Origin: Paenibacillus sp. GP183
GTDB taxonomy: Bacteria; Bacillota; Bacilli; Paenibacillales; NBRC-103111
Direction: 5' to 3'
Assembly (NCBI RefSeq): GCF_900104695.1
Contig: NZ_FNSW01000001.1
Coordinates: 992,001 to 1,056,000, forward strand
DNA: 64,000 nucleotides
The notes beneath the pieces are model-generated. The model was not told the origin of the DNA. It made no database searches and saw only the letters and a program-made list of their open reading frames with translations. Both the position numbers and the translations under genes were made by a program. This document shows positions 53,941-62,717 of this stretch, in pieces. How positions within the stretch are numbered: position 1 is the stretch's first letter; every line of letters begins with the position of its first letter.

Positions 53941-55098
53941 ATGAAACAGACGATTACAGACACAATTGATCTTCATGCTGAAGAGTGGAAAGCAATATCC
54001 ACTTTTATCGGGAACAATCCCGAGCTCGGGCACGAGGAATTTCTGGCTTCCGCTCGATTAACCGAGCTTCTGGAAGCTCATGGCTTTGAAGTACAGCGTG
54101 GAGTATTGGATATTCCCACTTCGTTTATCGCCACCTACCATTCCGGTAAACCGGGACCAGTCGCTGCTTTCTTGGCGGAATACGACGCCTTGCCCGATCT
54201 CGGCCATGCCTGCGGACACCACCTGATCTGCATGATGAGCATCGGTGCCGCTATCGGCCTTAAGTCGGTTTTAAGCGAAACAGGCGGCACGATTAGAGTG
54301 TATGGAACTCCCGCCGAAGAGACGAAAGGCGCCAAGGTTCCTATGGCGGCAGCAGGATTATTCGATGATGTCGATTTTGCCCTTATGGCACATCCATTCT
54401 ATACCTATGAGCAATCGGGTGTCTCGTTAGCCATGGATGCCATTCAGTTCGAATATTTTGGGAAGCCCGCTCATGCAGCAGCGAACCCCTATGATGGGAT
54501 CAATGCGCTGGATGCGGTTTTGCAGTTGTTCAATTCGATCAATGCGCTCCGCCAGCAGTTAAAATCAGATGCCCGCATTCATGGCATCATAAACGATGGC
54601 GGAAAAGCGCCAAATATTATTCCCGACTATGCCTCAGCACAGTTTTATGTACGTTCAGCCTCTCGTTCCTATACGGATGAGCTGGTGCGCAAAGTGATGC
54701 TTTGCGCAGAAGGGGCCGCATTGCAAACAGGCTGTAAACTGCAGTCCTTTAACTATGAATATTCGTATGATGAGCTGCGTACGAATGAAGCCTTGTCCCG
54801 TGTGTTTAACCACAATTTGAATGCGATGGGAATCTCATCGGGCGAGATTGAAATTGGTAAAGATCACGGCTCGCTGGATTTGGGCAATGTGTCCATTCAC
54901 TGTCCGACGATACACCCCTTTATGAAGGTTGTGGATGAAAAGCACTCGCTCCACACCAAAGAATTCAGGGATCTCGCCATGGAAGACCGTGCTATGAACG
55001 GGATGATTTTTTCGGCGAAAGCACTCGCATTCACGGCATTTGACGTGATGTCCAGCCGTGAGTTGCTTCAGGAAATCAAAGACGAATTTGCCGGTTGA
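53941..55098 (+). CDS. M20-family amidohydrolase (AbgA/AbgB-like peptidase)
   Basis: A 385-residue zinc-dependent amidohydrolase of the M20D group. Metal ligands are in GHACGHHLICMMSIG near 99-107, PAEETKGAK (catalytic Glu pair) near 132, MAHPFY near 158 and a late HSLHTKEF near 343. The dimerisation lid domain lies at about 180-290. Relatives cleave aminobenzoyl-glutamate or other N-acyl amino acids. ATG 53941 has AAGGAG 10 bases upstream, and an in-frame ATG 27 bases earlier is less well placed. It overlaps the opposing EamA gene by 31 bases at its end. Confidence 0.9.
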   Translation: MKQTITDTIDLHAEEWKAISTFIGNNPELGHEEFLASARLTELLEAHGFEVQRGVLDIPTSFIATYHSGKPGPVAAFLAEYDALPDLGHACGHHLICMMSIGAAIGLKSVLSETGGTIRVYGTPAEETKGAKVPMAAAGLFDDVDFALMAHPFYTYEQSGVSLAMDAIQFEYFGKPAHAAANPYDGINALDAVLQLFNSINALRQQLKSDARIHGIINDGGKAPNIIPDYASAQFYVRSASRSYTDELVRKVMLCAEGAALQTGCKLQSFNYEYSYDELRTNEALSRVFNHNLNAMGISSGEIEIGKDHGSLDLGNVSIHCPTIHPFMKVVDEKHSLHTKEFRDLAMEDRAMNGMIFSAKALAFTAFDVMSSRELLQEIKDEFAG

Positions 55099-55976
55099 GC
55101 CAACGGTTTATTTTGACTGCGAATAAATAAAGCGACTCCGACCAGCAGCAGACAGCCTGCAGCGATCTGTATAGGAGTGATCATTTCGCCGAGAAGGAAA
55201 TAAGCGAGAATGGTTGCGCCAAGCGGTTCGCCCAGCACAGACATGGAGACCGAGGTCGCTTTCATATATTTGAGCAGCCAATTGAATAAATAATGTCCGA
55301 ATACCGTGGGTACAATCGCAAGCAGCAGAAAAATGCCCCACTCATTGGCTGCATAAGCCGTGAATGAATAACCTTGAAACAGGTTATATCCGGCTAAGAC
55401 AATCCCGGCAAATAAGAAAACAAAAAAGCTGTAAACAAATGCAGACATGTCAGCGCGAAGACTTTTACCGAGCAGTATGTGAATGACCACGCAAAGCGTT
55501 CCGAGCAAAGATAACAAATCTCCTTTAAGCGCAGCGCCCGAGAATTTAAAATCTCCCCAACCGATCAGAATCGCCCCGCATATAGCTACAATCATACTCA
55601 TAAATGCCGCTCGACTAAGTCCCTGTTTAAACAGCCATAATGAACCCAGCATGACAAATACAGGCTCCAAAGTTAGAATAGCCGTAGAGCTGGCAACGGT
55701 TGTATACCTCAGAGAATCCATCCAGAAAAGAAAATGAAAGCCCAAGCCGATGCCGGAAATGATTAATTTGATCCAGTCGCTTGCTTGAACACGGGTCAAT
55801 TCATGTCGGTAAGCAAACAGGAAGGGCAGCATGCCTGCGCAAGTGATCAGTAATCGGTACATGGCTATCACTGCTGCCGGTGCAGTAGACCATTTTACAA
55901 AAATAGCGGAAAACGATATGGCAACAATAGCGATAAAAAGAAGAATCGGAATAGCAGGCTTGTTTGTTGAGTGCAA
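55068..55976 (-). CDS. EamA-family drug/metabolite transporter
   Basis: A 302-residue DMT-superfamily carrier with ten predicted helices in two EamA repeats (about 8-140 and 150-285). TTG 55976 is chosen because AGGAGGG lies 8 bases upstream. Typical segments are FSAIFVKWSTAPAAVIAMYR at the start and EPLGATILAYFLLGE near 250, where a conserved Glu-Pro marks the ninth helix. It moves metabolites or amino acids; the substrate is unknown. Its 3' end overlaps the M20 gene on the opposite strand. Confidence 0.9.
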   Translation of the reverse strand: MHSTNKPAIPILLFIAIVAISFSAIFVKWSTAPAAVIAMYRLLITCAGMLPFLFAYRHELTRVQASDWIKLIISGIGLGFHFLFWMDSLRYTTVASSTAILTLEPVFVMLGSLWLFKQGLSRAAFMSMIVAICGAILIGWGDFKFSGAALKGDLLSLLGTLCVVIHILLGKSLRADMSAFVYSFFVFLFAGIVLAGYNLFQGYSFTAYAANEWGIFLLLAIVPTVFGHYLFNWLLKYMKATSVSMSVLGEPLGATILAYFLLGEMITPIQIAAGCLLLVGVALFIRSQNKPLAQPANSSLIS

Positions 55977-56137
55977 TGGGTTAGCCCTCCTGGGAGTTGT
56001 AAATGCAGAGAACAGTATATCGCAAAAAATTGAATTAGCAAACTTAATTGAAATTTTACTCAAAAACAGTGCTTTTTTGAGGTGTTATCCCTTATAATGA
56101 GAATATATGACAAGGCCAGTCTACCCCGGAGGTTCCT

Positions 56138-58249
56138 TTGTTGCCGTCAAATCAAGGGTCTTACCCTACACAGAATATGGAAGATGAGCTTCATTTTTAC
56201 CAGGAAATGGTTGAAGCTTTAACTAAAAATGCCGCTGTGGCATTCATCATTTGTGATTTACAAAACCGCATTTTACATGTGAATCAAACGTTTGAGCATA
56301 TGTTCGGTTGGAGCTTTGATGAGATTGTGGGCCAAGCTCTGCCTATAATCCCTCCATCCATTCAAGAGGACTTCTATCGAGTTTTGGCTGAAAAGAAATG
56401 GGAAATCTCGGTTGTTGAAACTCTGAAGCAGCGTAAAAACCTTACGCTTTTTCATGTATGTGAAACCATAACTCCCATCAGAGACAGTTCAGGAGCCGTA
56501 GAATCCTATGCGTGCATCATAGATGACATTACCCAAAGAAAGCTATCAGAGCGGGCTCTTAAGGAGAGCGAGCAGAAATATAAATCGCTGTTTGATCTCA
56601 ATCCCGACAGTGTCATCTCCTTCGATATGAATGGCCTTATAACAAGCGTTAATGCTGCCACCATAAAGCTGTTCGGTTATACGGAAGAAGAATTACTCGT
56701 TTTAGATTTTGCAGATATTTGCGAGCCTGCACAGTTTGAATTTCTGACCGCGAAGTTTGCTCAAGCCGCACTTGGAATTCCTCAGAATTTTGAATCGACC
56801 ATGCTGCACAAAAACAAATCAAAAGTTGAGCTGAATCAGATCCTCATGCCTATCCTCATCGATGAGGAAATATGCGGCGTCTATTGTTTGACAAAGGATA
56901 TTACTGTGCGCAAGCGATCTGAAGAGCTGATCCAAAACATGGCTTATTTCGATTCCTTGACGAATCTGCCCAACCGCAGATATTTTGAGAATAAACTATC
57001 CGTACAGCTGGAAAAATCCAATGCAGATAGCTCCAGGATGGCCATTCTCTTCCTCGATCTCGACGGCTTCAAGCAGATTAATGATTCCTTGGGTCATGCG
57101 GCAGGTGACATCGTGCTCAAGGAGGTTGCCGAGCGGCTGAATCAATGCGTCAGAGACCATGATACCGTTGCCCGATTGGGAGGGGACGAATTTACGGTAT
57201 GCTTGCCCATGATCAATGATAAAGAAGCAGCACTGCCCGTAGCTGATCGCATTTTACAAGAAATGCGTCTTCCTTATTTACTTAAAGGAAAAGAATTTTA
57301 TTTGTCTGCAAGCATCGGGTTGGCTTTCTATCCAGATGACGGCAATGATGTTGATTCATTAATGCGAAGTGCCGATACGGCCTTGTACAAGGTTAAGGAA
57401 CAGGGAAAGAATCACATCAAGCTGTATACTCCAGGAATGAATGATGAAGCAATCGAGCGACAGCTCCTGGAGAATGAACTCAAACATGCTCTGGATCATG
57501 ATGAATTTGTCGTCCATTATCAACCGCAAATCCATGTTCATACCAAGCAAATTACGGGCATGGAAGCGTTGATCCGATGGCAGCACCCGAAGAAAGGGCT
57601 TCTATACCCTGGAGATTTCATTGCAATTGCTGAGGAATCCGGATTAATCGTGGACATGGGATTGAAGGTTATGCAGATTGCCTGTTCACAGTGTGTGGAG
57701 TGGCAAAATCAAGGATATACCACCATGCGCGTAGCGGTCAATCTCTCACAAGTCCAGCTGCGGCGCAATGACCTGGTCGATAAAGTCAGGCAAGTTCTGC
57801 AGGAAACCGGACTCTCGCCTTCCTGCCTTGAGCTTGAAATCACGGAAAGTATGGCCATGCACCATGCAGAACACGTGATTGCACAGCTTCACGCGCTTGT
57901 AGAGCTTGGCGTTCTGATCTCCATTGATGATTTTGGCACCGGCTTTTCTTCGTTAAGCTACCTTAACAAATTTCCGATTCATCGGCTCAAAATAGACCGT
58001 TCCTTTATCACCAATATCACGAATCGTCCCGACTCGGCCATTGTCTCGGCCATCGTCGGTCTCGCGCATAACCTAAACCTCAGCGTGATCGTCGAGGGAG
58101 TCGAAACCGAGTTGCAAAAAACAGAGCTGCCCAAGCTCGGCTGTCATGAAATGCAAGGATTTTTATTCAGCATGCCTTTGCCTGCTGATCAATTTTTACT
58201 TATGCTGGAAAAGGGCAACGTTACGAACATAGATAAATCCAGCATTTAA
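56138..58249 (+). CDS. PAS-PAS-GGDEF-EAL cyclic-di-GMP enzyme
   Basis: A 703-residue soluble protein from TTG 56138 (CCGGAGG 8 bases upstream). PAS one spans about 20-135 and PAS two about 145-255. The GGDEF domain (about 265-430) has intact RLGGDEF near 346 and an RxxD inhibitory site (RDHD) just before. The EAL domain (about 440-690) has MEALIRW near 474, and the later conserved ELEITES, DDFGTGFSSL and KIDRSFI segments are intact. Both synthesis and hydrolysis of cyclic di-GMP appear possible. It has no membrane helix; the PAS domains probably sense a cytosolic cue. Confidence 0.95.
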   Translation: MLPSNQGSYPTQNMEDELHFYQEMVEALTKNAAVAFIICDLQNRILHVNQTFEHMFGWSFDEIVGQALPIIPPSIQEDFYRVLAEKKWEISVVETLKQRKNLTLFHVCETITPIRDSSGAVESYACIIDDITQRKLSERALKESEQKYKSLFDLNPDSVISFDMNGLITSVNAATIKLFGYTEEELLVLDFADICEPAQFEFLTAKFAQAALGIPQNFESTMLHKNKSKVELNQILMPILIDEEICGVYCLTKDITVRKRSEELIQNMAYFDSLTNLPNRRYFENKLSVQLEKSNADSSRMAILFLDLDGFKQINDSLGHAAGDIVLKEVAERLNQCVRDHDTVARLGGDEFTVCLPMINDKEAALPVADRILQEMRLPYLLKGKEFYLSASIGLAFYPDDGNDVDSLMRSADTALYKVKEQGKNHIKLYTPGMNDEAIERQLLENELKHALDHDEFVVHYQPQIHVHTKQITGMEALIRWQHPKKGLLYPGDFIAIAEESGLIVDMGLKVMQIACSQCVEWQNQGYTTMRVAVNLSQVQLRRNDLVDKVRQVLQETGLSPSCLELEITESMAMHHAEHVIAQLHALVELGVLISIDDFGTGFSSLSYLNKFPIHRLKIDRSFITNITNRPDSAIVSAIVGLAHNLNLSVIVEGVETELQKTELPKLGCHEMQGFLFSMPLPADQFLLMLEKGNVTNIDKSSI

Positions 58250-58286
58250 GAGTCACCACGTCATCCAGTTATTTTACTTTCAACAA

Positions 58287-58315
58287 TTGCCTCGTTTTTT
58301 TTCTTATGGTATGAT
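58287..58315 (+). promoter_or_regulatory. Promoter of the antitoxin RNA
   Basis: TTGCCT (58287-58292), 17-base spacer, TATGAT (58310-58315). It points rightwards into the RNA that converges on the toxin gene. It lies just after the GGDEF-EAL stop, with a T run inside the spacer. Confidence 0.7.
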
Positions 58316-58320
58316 TTAAT

Positions 58321-58440
58321 TAACAAAGACCAAGTGCTGCTAACACTTGGCCTCGACAATTGCTTGGATGGGCTTCCCTCCGAGTTTTCAAATGAGACAA
58401 AAACCCACCTTTGGCGGAGAACCTTGGGGTGGGTTTTTAC
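58321..58440 (+). ncRNA. Probable antisense antitoxin RNA (RatA-like) of a type I toxin-antitoxin pair
   Basis: From about 58322 to the terminator near 58438 a transcript of about 118 bases is expected. It holds a hairpin CCAAGTG/CACTTGG near its 5' end, then an unstructured stretch, then the terminator stem shared with the toxin mRNA. It contains no likely coding frame. Its 3' end overlaps the 3' end of the toxin mRNA in antisense, the same arrangement as RatA with TxpA in B. subtilis. Confidence 0.72.
58401..58437. terminator. Shared bidirectional terminator of toxin mRNA and antitoxin RNA
   Basis: AAACCCACC (58401-58409) pairs perfectly with GGTGGGTTT (58429-58437), with T runs on both strands. 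It stops the rightward RNA and the leftward toxin mRNA, and forms the base-paired overlap between them. Confidence 0.88.
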
Positions 58441-58532
58441 TTTCTCTTGTTGTTATTGCTGATGTATGATAAAAGAGCAACAATAAATGAGCTGAATAGG
58501 ATCATTAATGTCATTGCGTCTTTTAATTCCAC
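58437..58532 (-). CDS. Holin-like type I toxin peptide (TxpA/BsrG-like)
   Basis: A 31-residue peptide from GTG 58532: MELKDAMTLMILFSSFIVALL, then a Ser/Asn-Asn-Asn turn and a basic NKRK end. The single hydrophobic helix (about 7-24) plus charged C terminus is the pattern of the putative holin-like toxin family (TxpA, BsrG and relatives). TTAAGGAGGTG lies 6 bases upstream. A promoter at 58589-58617 would give an mRNA of about 180 bases ending at 58401. Such peptides damage the membrane when their antisense RNA is lost. Confidence 0.82.
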   Translation of the reverse strand: MELKDAMTLMILFSSFIVALLSYISNNNKRK

Positions 58533-58588
58533 GGCTTCACCTCCTTAAGAAGGAAAACCATGACCGCCCAAGATTCAATTGTAACCAT

Positions 58589-58617
58589 ATTATACTAATT
58601 TACCAGAATACGTACAA
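58589..58617 (-). promoter_or_regulatory. Promoter of the toxin mRNA
   Basis: On the minus strand TTGTAC (58617-58612), 17-base spacer and a perfect TATAAT (58594-58589). The leader of about 45 bases between it and the GTG contains a 12-codon frame starting ATG that overlaps the toxin ribosome site. Confidence 0.8.
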
Positions 58618-58629
58618 GTGTTCTTATTC

Positions 58630-58929
58630 CTAGGTATTGAGATTTATATTAATATAATGCTCCACAACGGGAAATGGATCATAAAAATGATGCAGCAACG
58701 CCTTCCATTCCAAATATTGTTCAGAGCTTCTGAAGCCAATTGTGTGATCTTTGATGTTTTCCCATCTCACCAATAAAATGTATTTATTCTCTTCCTCAAC
58801 ACACTTCTGCAATTCATGACCACAGTAGCCCTTCATTTTTGATATGATTTGGGAAGCTTTCCTGAAGCTGCTTTCAAATTCATTGATCATTCCTGATTTA
58901 ACGTGTAAAATCGCCACTTCGAGTATCAT
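58630..58929 (-). CDS. ABM-domain (antibiotic biosynthesis monooxygenase-like) protein
   Basis: A protein of about 99 residues with the ferredoxin-like ABM fold: [19 protein letters not shown] at the start, [29 protein letters not shown] in the middle, and [19 protein letters not shown] at the end. ATG 58929 has GAGG 9 bases upstream; an ATG 15 bases earlier is also possible. Members are small cofactor-free monooxygenases or haem-degrading proteins; activity here is unknown. Its 3' end lies 13 bases beyond the toxin promoter. Confidence 0.85.
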   Translation of the reverse strand: MILEVAILHVKSGMINEFESSFRKASQIISKMKGYCGHELQKCVEEENKYILLVRWENIKDHTIGFRSSEQYLEWKALLHHFYDPFPVVEHYININLNT

Positions 58930-58972
58930 GATTTTATACCTCATATTCCCTTAATTTAGATGCTCCGAAAGC

Positions 58973-59521
58973 TTAACGTCTGGATTTAACTTGTCTGTAA
59001 ACTAGGAAAATTATACCAAAAACTAAAAGAATACTTCCTATTAATAAGACCATGGTCCCCACTCTCGGCTGGTTTGGAGCATTCATTTTCACTTCTATTT
59101 CCTGTCCTAATGAGCTTAATTCAGTCTTAGCTTGTTGATATTCCAAATTGCCTGTACAAAAATTAGTTTCTAAATCACCGTTATCTCCCTTAAATGAATA
59201 GACCAAATAGGTTTCGTTGTTCTTGAATTTAAACCCACATGAGGCACCAGCACCATCATTACTGAAAATGGTTGTAGATTTGGTCAATTGTCCTTTCCAA
59301 GCCTTATCTACAGTAAATGTGTACTCCCTTACCTTCCCTATTGCTCTGTTCAGGGTTCCCCCCACGTCGATAACTCTACCTAAAAAGACGGCGTCGGATC
59401 GTGCCAGCTTCTCGGCAGAATTACTGGAAACACAGCTGCATGCATACACCTCCTGATTGGAGAGGTTTAATCCTGTCAAAATTAGGAATACAGCAAAAAA
59501 CGAAATTGCAATTTTTTTCAT
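58973..59521 (-). CDS. Exported TIMP-like (NTR/OB-fold) protein with C-terminal membrane anchor
   Basis: A 182-residue protein with a signal peptide cut near residue 27 (VYA-CSC), so the mature protein begins CSCVSSNSAEKLARSD. A free N-terminal CxC is the hallmark of the TIMP/NTR inhibitor-like fold. Two more Cys (ASCGFKF and NFCTG, about 94 and 122) could form disulfides. A C-terminal helix (about 155-175) with a KSRR tail anchors it; no clean LPXTG motif is seen. Function in bacteria is unknown; protease inhibition or copper binding are possibilities. Confidence 0.78.
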   Translation of the reverse strand: MKKIAISFFAVFLILTGLNLSNQEVYACSCVSSNSAEKLARSDAVFLGRVIDVGGTLNRAIGKVREYTFTVDKAWKGQLTKSTTIFSNDGAGASCGFKFKNNETYLVYSFKGDNGDLETNFCTGNLEYQQAKTELSSLGQEIEVKMNAPNQPRVGTMVLLIGSILLVFGIIFLVYRQVKSRR

Positions 59522-59722
59522 AAGAACCCCTTTAATTGGGTTGGCATTCCCGATACTTCACAGTAAGTATACAAGAAAGTAATTCGCCATAAAAAACATA
59601 TTCCCTTTTACCAAGCTATTTCTGGTTTAGTTTTATGGTTTAAGAACTAGGTCATCGGTTGGGATGAATAAGCCTTATTTGTAATAATCTCAGAACTTTC
59701 GAACTACTGTTGTTCGTCTCTT

Positions 59723-60256
59723 TTAACTCACTACTACATATTTCATATTCGTTTTGATGTCATCAATAATAGTTTCTAATTGGCTCATCTCATACTTACT
59801 TGTATCCAAAATATGCTTTACATCGACCCCGGATTCTTTAAATTCTTGCAATAAAATGATGCTTCTTTCACCCATCTGGTTTTCAATCGGTCTTAAACTA
59901 TCTCTATATTTCAAAGTATCCTCATCAACCAATAACACTACATAAATAATTCTGACTTGATAATCACTTAGTTGATCTACTAACCAATCCAATTCTTTGA
60001 GTAGGGTTACATAATCAATGACAACATCATACTGATATTTGATTAAATTCTTTGTGATCGAGATAACATTCTCCCATGTTAAACTCAAGGTCTCCGGACA
60101 TAACCATGGTTTTCCTCTTCCATTAACTGGAATGTGACTAATATCATCTCCAGAAATATATGCACTTCTATCTAATGATTTTACAAGTTCTTTGGATGTT
60201 GTCGATTTACCTACGCCTGCAGGTCCGGAGATCAGATATATGGTTCTTTTTATCAT
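59723..60256 (-). CDS. P-loop kinase-like NTPase (AAA_33/zeta-like)
   Basis: A 177-residue protein with Walker A SGPAGVGKSTTSKEL near 9-23 and the substrate-side segment YISGDDISH near 33-41. A strand VVIDYVTLL near 76 stands for Walker B, and RDSLRPIENQMGER near 119-132 forms the lid Arg set. The fold is that of small-molecule kinases (shikimate, zeta toxin, chloramphenicol phosphotransferase types). Substrate unknown. No antitoxin gene adjoins it, so a toxin role is not supported. Confidence 0.82.
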   Translation of the reverse strand: MIKRTIYLISGPAGVGKSTTSKELVKSLDRSAYISGDDISHIPVNGRGKPWLCPETLSLTWENVISITKNLIKYQYDVVIDYVTLLKELDWLVDQLSDYQVRIIYVVLLVDEDTLKYRDSLRPIENQMGERSIILLQEFKESGVDVKHILDTSKYEMSQLETIIDDIKTNMKYVVVS

Positions 60257-60403
60257 ATTTTTCCCTTTCGAATCAATTTTTTGTATTCATCTTCTAAAAT
60301 ACCCATCTCCACTAAATTCCAGTAGGTTTTTTAAAATATTTAGATATTTCACCACTCCTCTTTTAAATTCAATTAATCCCAAAATATCCCTGCACAGCTC
60401 GAC

Positions 60404-60436
60404 AAAAAAAGACAGCACTCCTAAGGAGTAACTGTC
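60404..60436 (-). terminator. Intrinsic terminator of the GH4/sugar-ABC operon
   Basis: Read leftwards, GACAGTTACTCC pairs with GGAGTGCTGTC and is followed by seven T residues. It lies about 30 bases after the GH4 gene stop. Confidence 0.88.
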
Positions 60437-60466
60437 CTGTCTGTTTCACATTCGAATCTATAAGAT

Positions 60467-61855
60467 TTATTTCCATTCCGGAAGAAAAGACTTCGTATTA
60501 TCCAACATGCGTTCGAACAGCTCTCTAGCTTGTTCGGGTGAAATATTCACCAACGGATCGCTTACGAAAGCGCGAAAAGCCTTGTCCTTGTCCTTATTGA
60601 GCGAAGCCTGCAAGATCGTTTCCTGATTCCATATATGACGCTGCACGAGACTATTGATTTCCGGCGGAAGCTCTCCCGATATGATCGGTTTTACGCTGTC
60701 ACGGCCGAATATTGCATTCGTTTCTACTACAGCGCCGAGAGGCGTATTGCCCATTTGCCCTCGGTTGGGCATGTTGACATTCGTTACAATATCCCCGAGA
60801 CCCAGCAGAGCCTTTACCATGTCAATGCCTTCTTCACCAGTCGGCCGTATGGCAAATTCTTCTTCCCCTTGAGCCAATCTTGCACTCTTTGCAATCAAAT
60901 CCCGCTGATTTTGCTTACGCCAATCCACCTTGGTTAAACTGAATTTCCATTCATGAACCGTTTCCGGATTTTTCAAATACCAGGAATGCGGCATGAATTC
61001 GGCCAAGTGACGGTCTCCGGCTGCTGCGATGAGCCCGAATTTGCGAAATAGGTCAAACTTCACCCGCTCCGCCGAGGCAAAATGATTGTTCATCCAGTGC
61101 CCCTCTTCTGAGCCTTCAAAGCCATCCTTGGAATGGCGGTGAGCAAACTCCCGATACATCGGGAACAAATCCATTCCTTGATAAGAAGCTTGATCCAACC
61201 ACGTAAAATGGTTTATCCCAAGTACATTCACCTTGATATCGCGCCGATTTACATTGGGAATATTCGCCATTTCATCAAGCATGGAGGCAAGCAATTTCTG
61301 GGTGCCAAATACTTCATGGCAGCATCCGATCGCTTTAATTTCAGGAAATACCTCGTAAAGTGTACGCGTACATAAAGTCATCGGGTTCGTGTAGTTGATG
61401 ATCCATGAGTCAGGAGCGTAGGTGCGAATGCTTTTGGCCAGCTCCACATAAATCGGGATCGTCCGCAATGCACGAATCGCACCTCCTGGGCCAACGGTAT
61501 CTCCTACCGATTGATAGATTCCGTATTCTTCAGGTAGATGCACATCGGAATGCATCTCTTGGAAGCTTCCAGGCAATATGGAGATGATAACGAAATCGGA
61601 GCCGGTCAGGGCTTCCTTTAACGAAGGAACTGCCTCATACTTCCACTTTCCCGCAGCATCGGACCGTTCTGACAGGCGATTGCCGATCACCGCATTCGTA
61701 TTCGCTGCATCATAATTAAGATCATATAATTTAACGGTACCGGAAAGCTGACCTTCTTGCGCCAGGTCGCTCATCAAGCCCCAGGCCCATCCTCTCGAGC
61801 CTCCGCCGATGTAGGCAATTTGAATATCTTTAACGACATTATGATTGGGTTCCAT
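60467..61855 (-). CDS. GH4-family glycosidase, LplD-like (alpha-galacturonidase/alpha-glucosidase type)
   Basis: A 462-residue NAD- and metal-dependent glycosidase. The Rossmann start is IAYIGGGSRGWAWGL near 12-26; INYTNPMTL near 148, GCCHEVFG near 176 (metal-binding Cys and nearby His) and NHFTWLDQ near 214 are the GH4 landmarks. Length and the downstream place after two LplB/LplC-like permeases fit B. subtilis LplD, an alpha-galacturonidase; alpha-glucosidase or alpha-galactosidase remain possible. It is cytosolic and should split imported oligosaccharides. A strong terminator follows. Confidence 0.88.
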   Translation of the reverse strand: MEPNHNVVKDIQIAYIGGGSRGWAWGLMSDLAQEGQLSGTVKLYDLNYDAANTNAVIGNRLSERSDAAGKWKYEAVPSLKEALTGSDFVIISILPGSFQEMHSDVHLPEEYGIYQSVGDTVGPGGAIRALRTIPIYVELAKSIRTYAPDSWIINYTNPMTLCTRTLYEVFPEIKAIGCCHEVFGTQKLLASMLDEMANIPNVNRRDIKVNVLGINHFTWLDQASYQGMDLFPMYREFAHRHSKDGFEGSEEGHWMNNHFASAERVKFDLFRKFGLIAAAGDRHLAEFMPHSWYLKNPETVHEWKFSLTKVDWRKQNQRDLIAKSARLAQGEEEFAIRPTGEEGIDMVKALLGLGDIVTNVNMPNRGQMGNTPLGAVVETNAIFGRDSVKPIISGELPPEINSLVQRHIWNQETILQASLNKDKDKAFRAFVSDPLVNISPEQARELFERMLDNTKSFLPEWK

Positions 61856-61883
61856 CAGAATCCTCCAAATAGGTTTGAATTGA

Positions 61884-62717
61884 TTATCCTTTTAAACCGG
61901 TTGTGGAAATGCCTTCAACAAAGTGTTTTTGCGCCAGGAAAAAGATCAGAATACACGGAAGCATCGTAAGCAGCGACATCGCCATAATCTCGCTCCACTG
62001 CACATTCGCTACGGCATCCAGCGACATCCGCAGGGCAAGCGGCAATGTAAATTTACTGACACTGTTCACATAAATAAGTACATTGAAAAAATCGTTCCAT
62101 ACCCAAATGAATTGAATGATACTGACGGAAAATATCGCTGGCTTGCAGAGAGGCAGTAGGATTCGCAGCAAGATCGAGAAAGAACCGCACCCGTCGATTT
62201 TCGCCGATTCATCCAGATCCTTGGGCAACCCGCGGAAAAACTGAACCATCATGAAGTTGAAGAACGGAAAGGTGCCAAAAAAAGCGGGCACGATAAAAGG
62301 CAAATAGCTGTCCAGCCATCCCAATTGTTTAAACAGCAAGTAACGCGGGATCATGATAACCGCCCCGGGGAGCATGAGTGTGGAAATCATCAGCGAGAAA
62401 AACACTTTTTTGAGCGGGAATTCAAATCTTACGAAACCGTATGCCACGAGAACACTCGATATAACCGTTCCGAGTACGACGGGTATTGCGAGCAATATCG
62501 AATTTCTGTAAAAGATACCGAACGTATATTGTCCGGATCCTTTCCATCCCTTGATATAGGAATCCAGGCTGAAATGCTGCGGTATGAGTCCTATAGAAGA
62601 AAATATTTCTGCATTTGTTCTGGTTGTTGCCGAAACCAGCCATAATAACGGATATATCATGATCAAGCCAAATATCGATAATAAAACATAGGACCCGAGT
62701 TTGCTCCATGTGCTCAT
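61884..62717 (-). CDS. Sugar ABC transporter permease, LplC/MalG type
   Basis: A 277-residue permease with six helices. The EAA loop ESAKIDGCGSFSILLRILLP (about 180-199) contacts the ATPase. The C-terminal KHFVEGISTTGLKG is typical of the MalG group. ATG 62717 overlaps the stop of the upstream permease gene as TGATG, which supports coupling. Together with the next gene it imports an oligosaccharide; no ATPase gene is in the cluster, so a shared MsmX-type ATPase is likely. Confidence 0.92.
   Translation of the reverse strand: MSTWSKLGSYVLLSIFGLIMIYPLLWLVSATTRTNAEIFSSIGLIPQHFSLDSYIKGWKGSGQYTFGIFYRNSILLAIPVVLGTVISSVLVAYGFVRFEFPLKKVFFSLMISTLMLPGAVIMIPRYLLFKQLGWLDSYLPFIVPAFFGTFPFFNFMMVQFFRGLPKDLDESAKIDGCGSFSILLRILLPLCKPAIFSVSIIQFIWVWNDFFNVLIYVNSVSKFTLPLALRMSLDAVANVQWSEIMAMSLLTMLPCILIFFLAQKHFVEGISTTGLKG

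Noticed and set aside
59000-59060. A sortase LPXTG anchor on the TIMP-like protein
   Set aside because: The residues before the C-terminal helix (NQPRVGT) do not form the LPXTG pattern; a simple membrane anchor explains the end.
59723-60256. A zeta-toxin reading of the P-loop kinase-like protein
   Set aside because: Only Walker A and a general kinase layout are seen; there is no epsilon-like antitoxin gene beside it.
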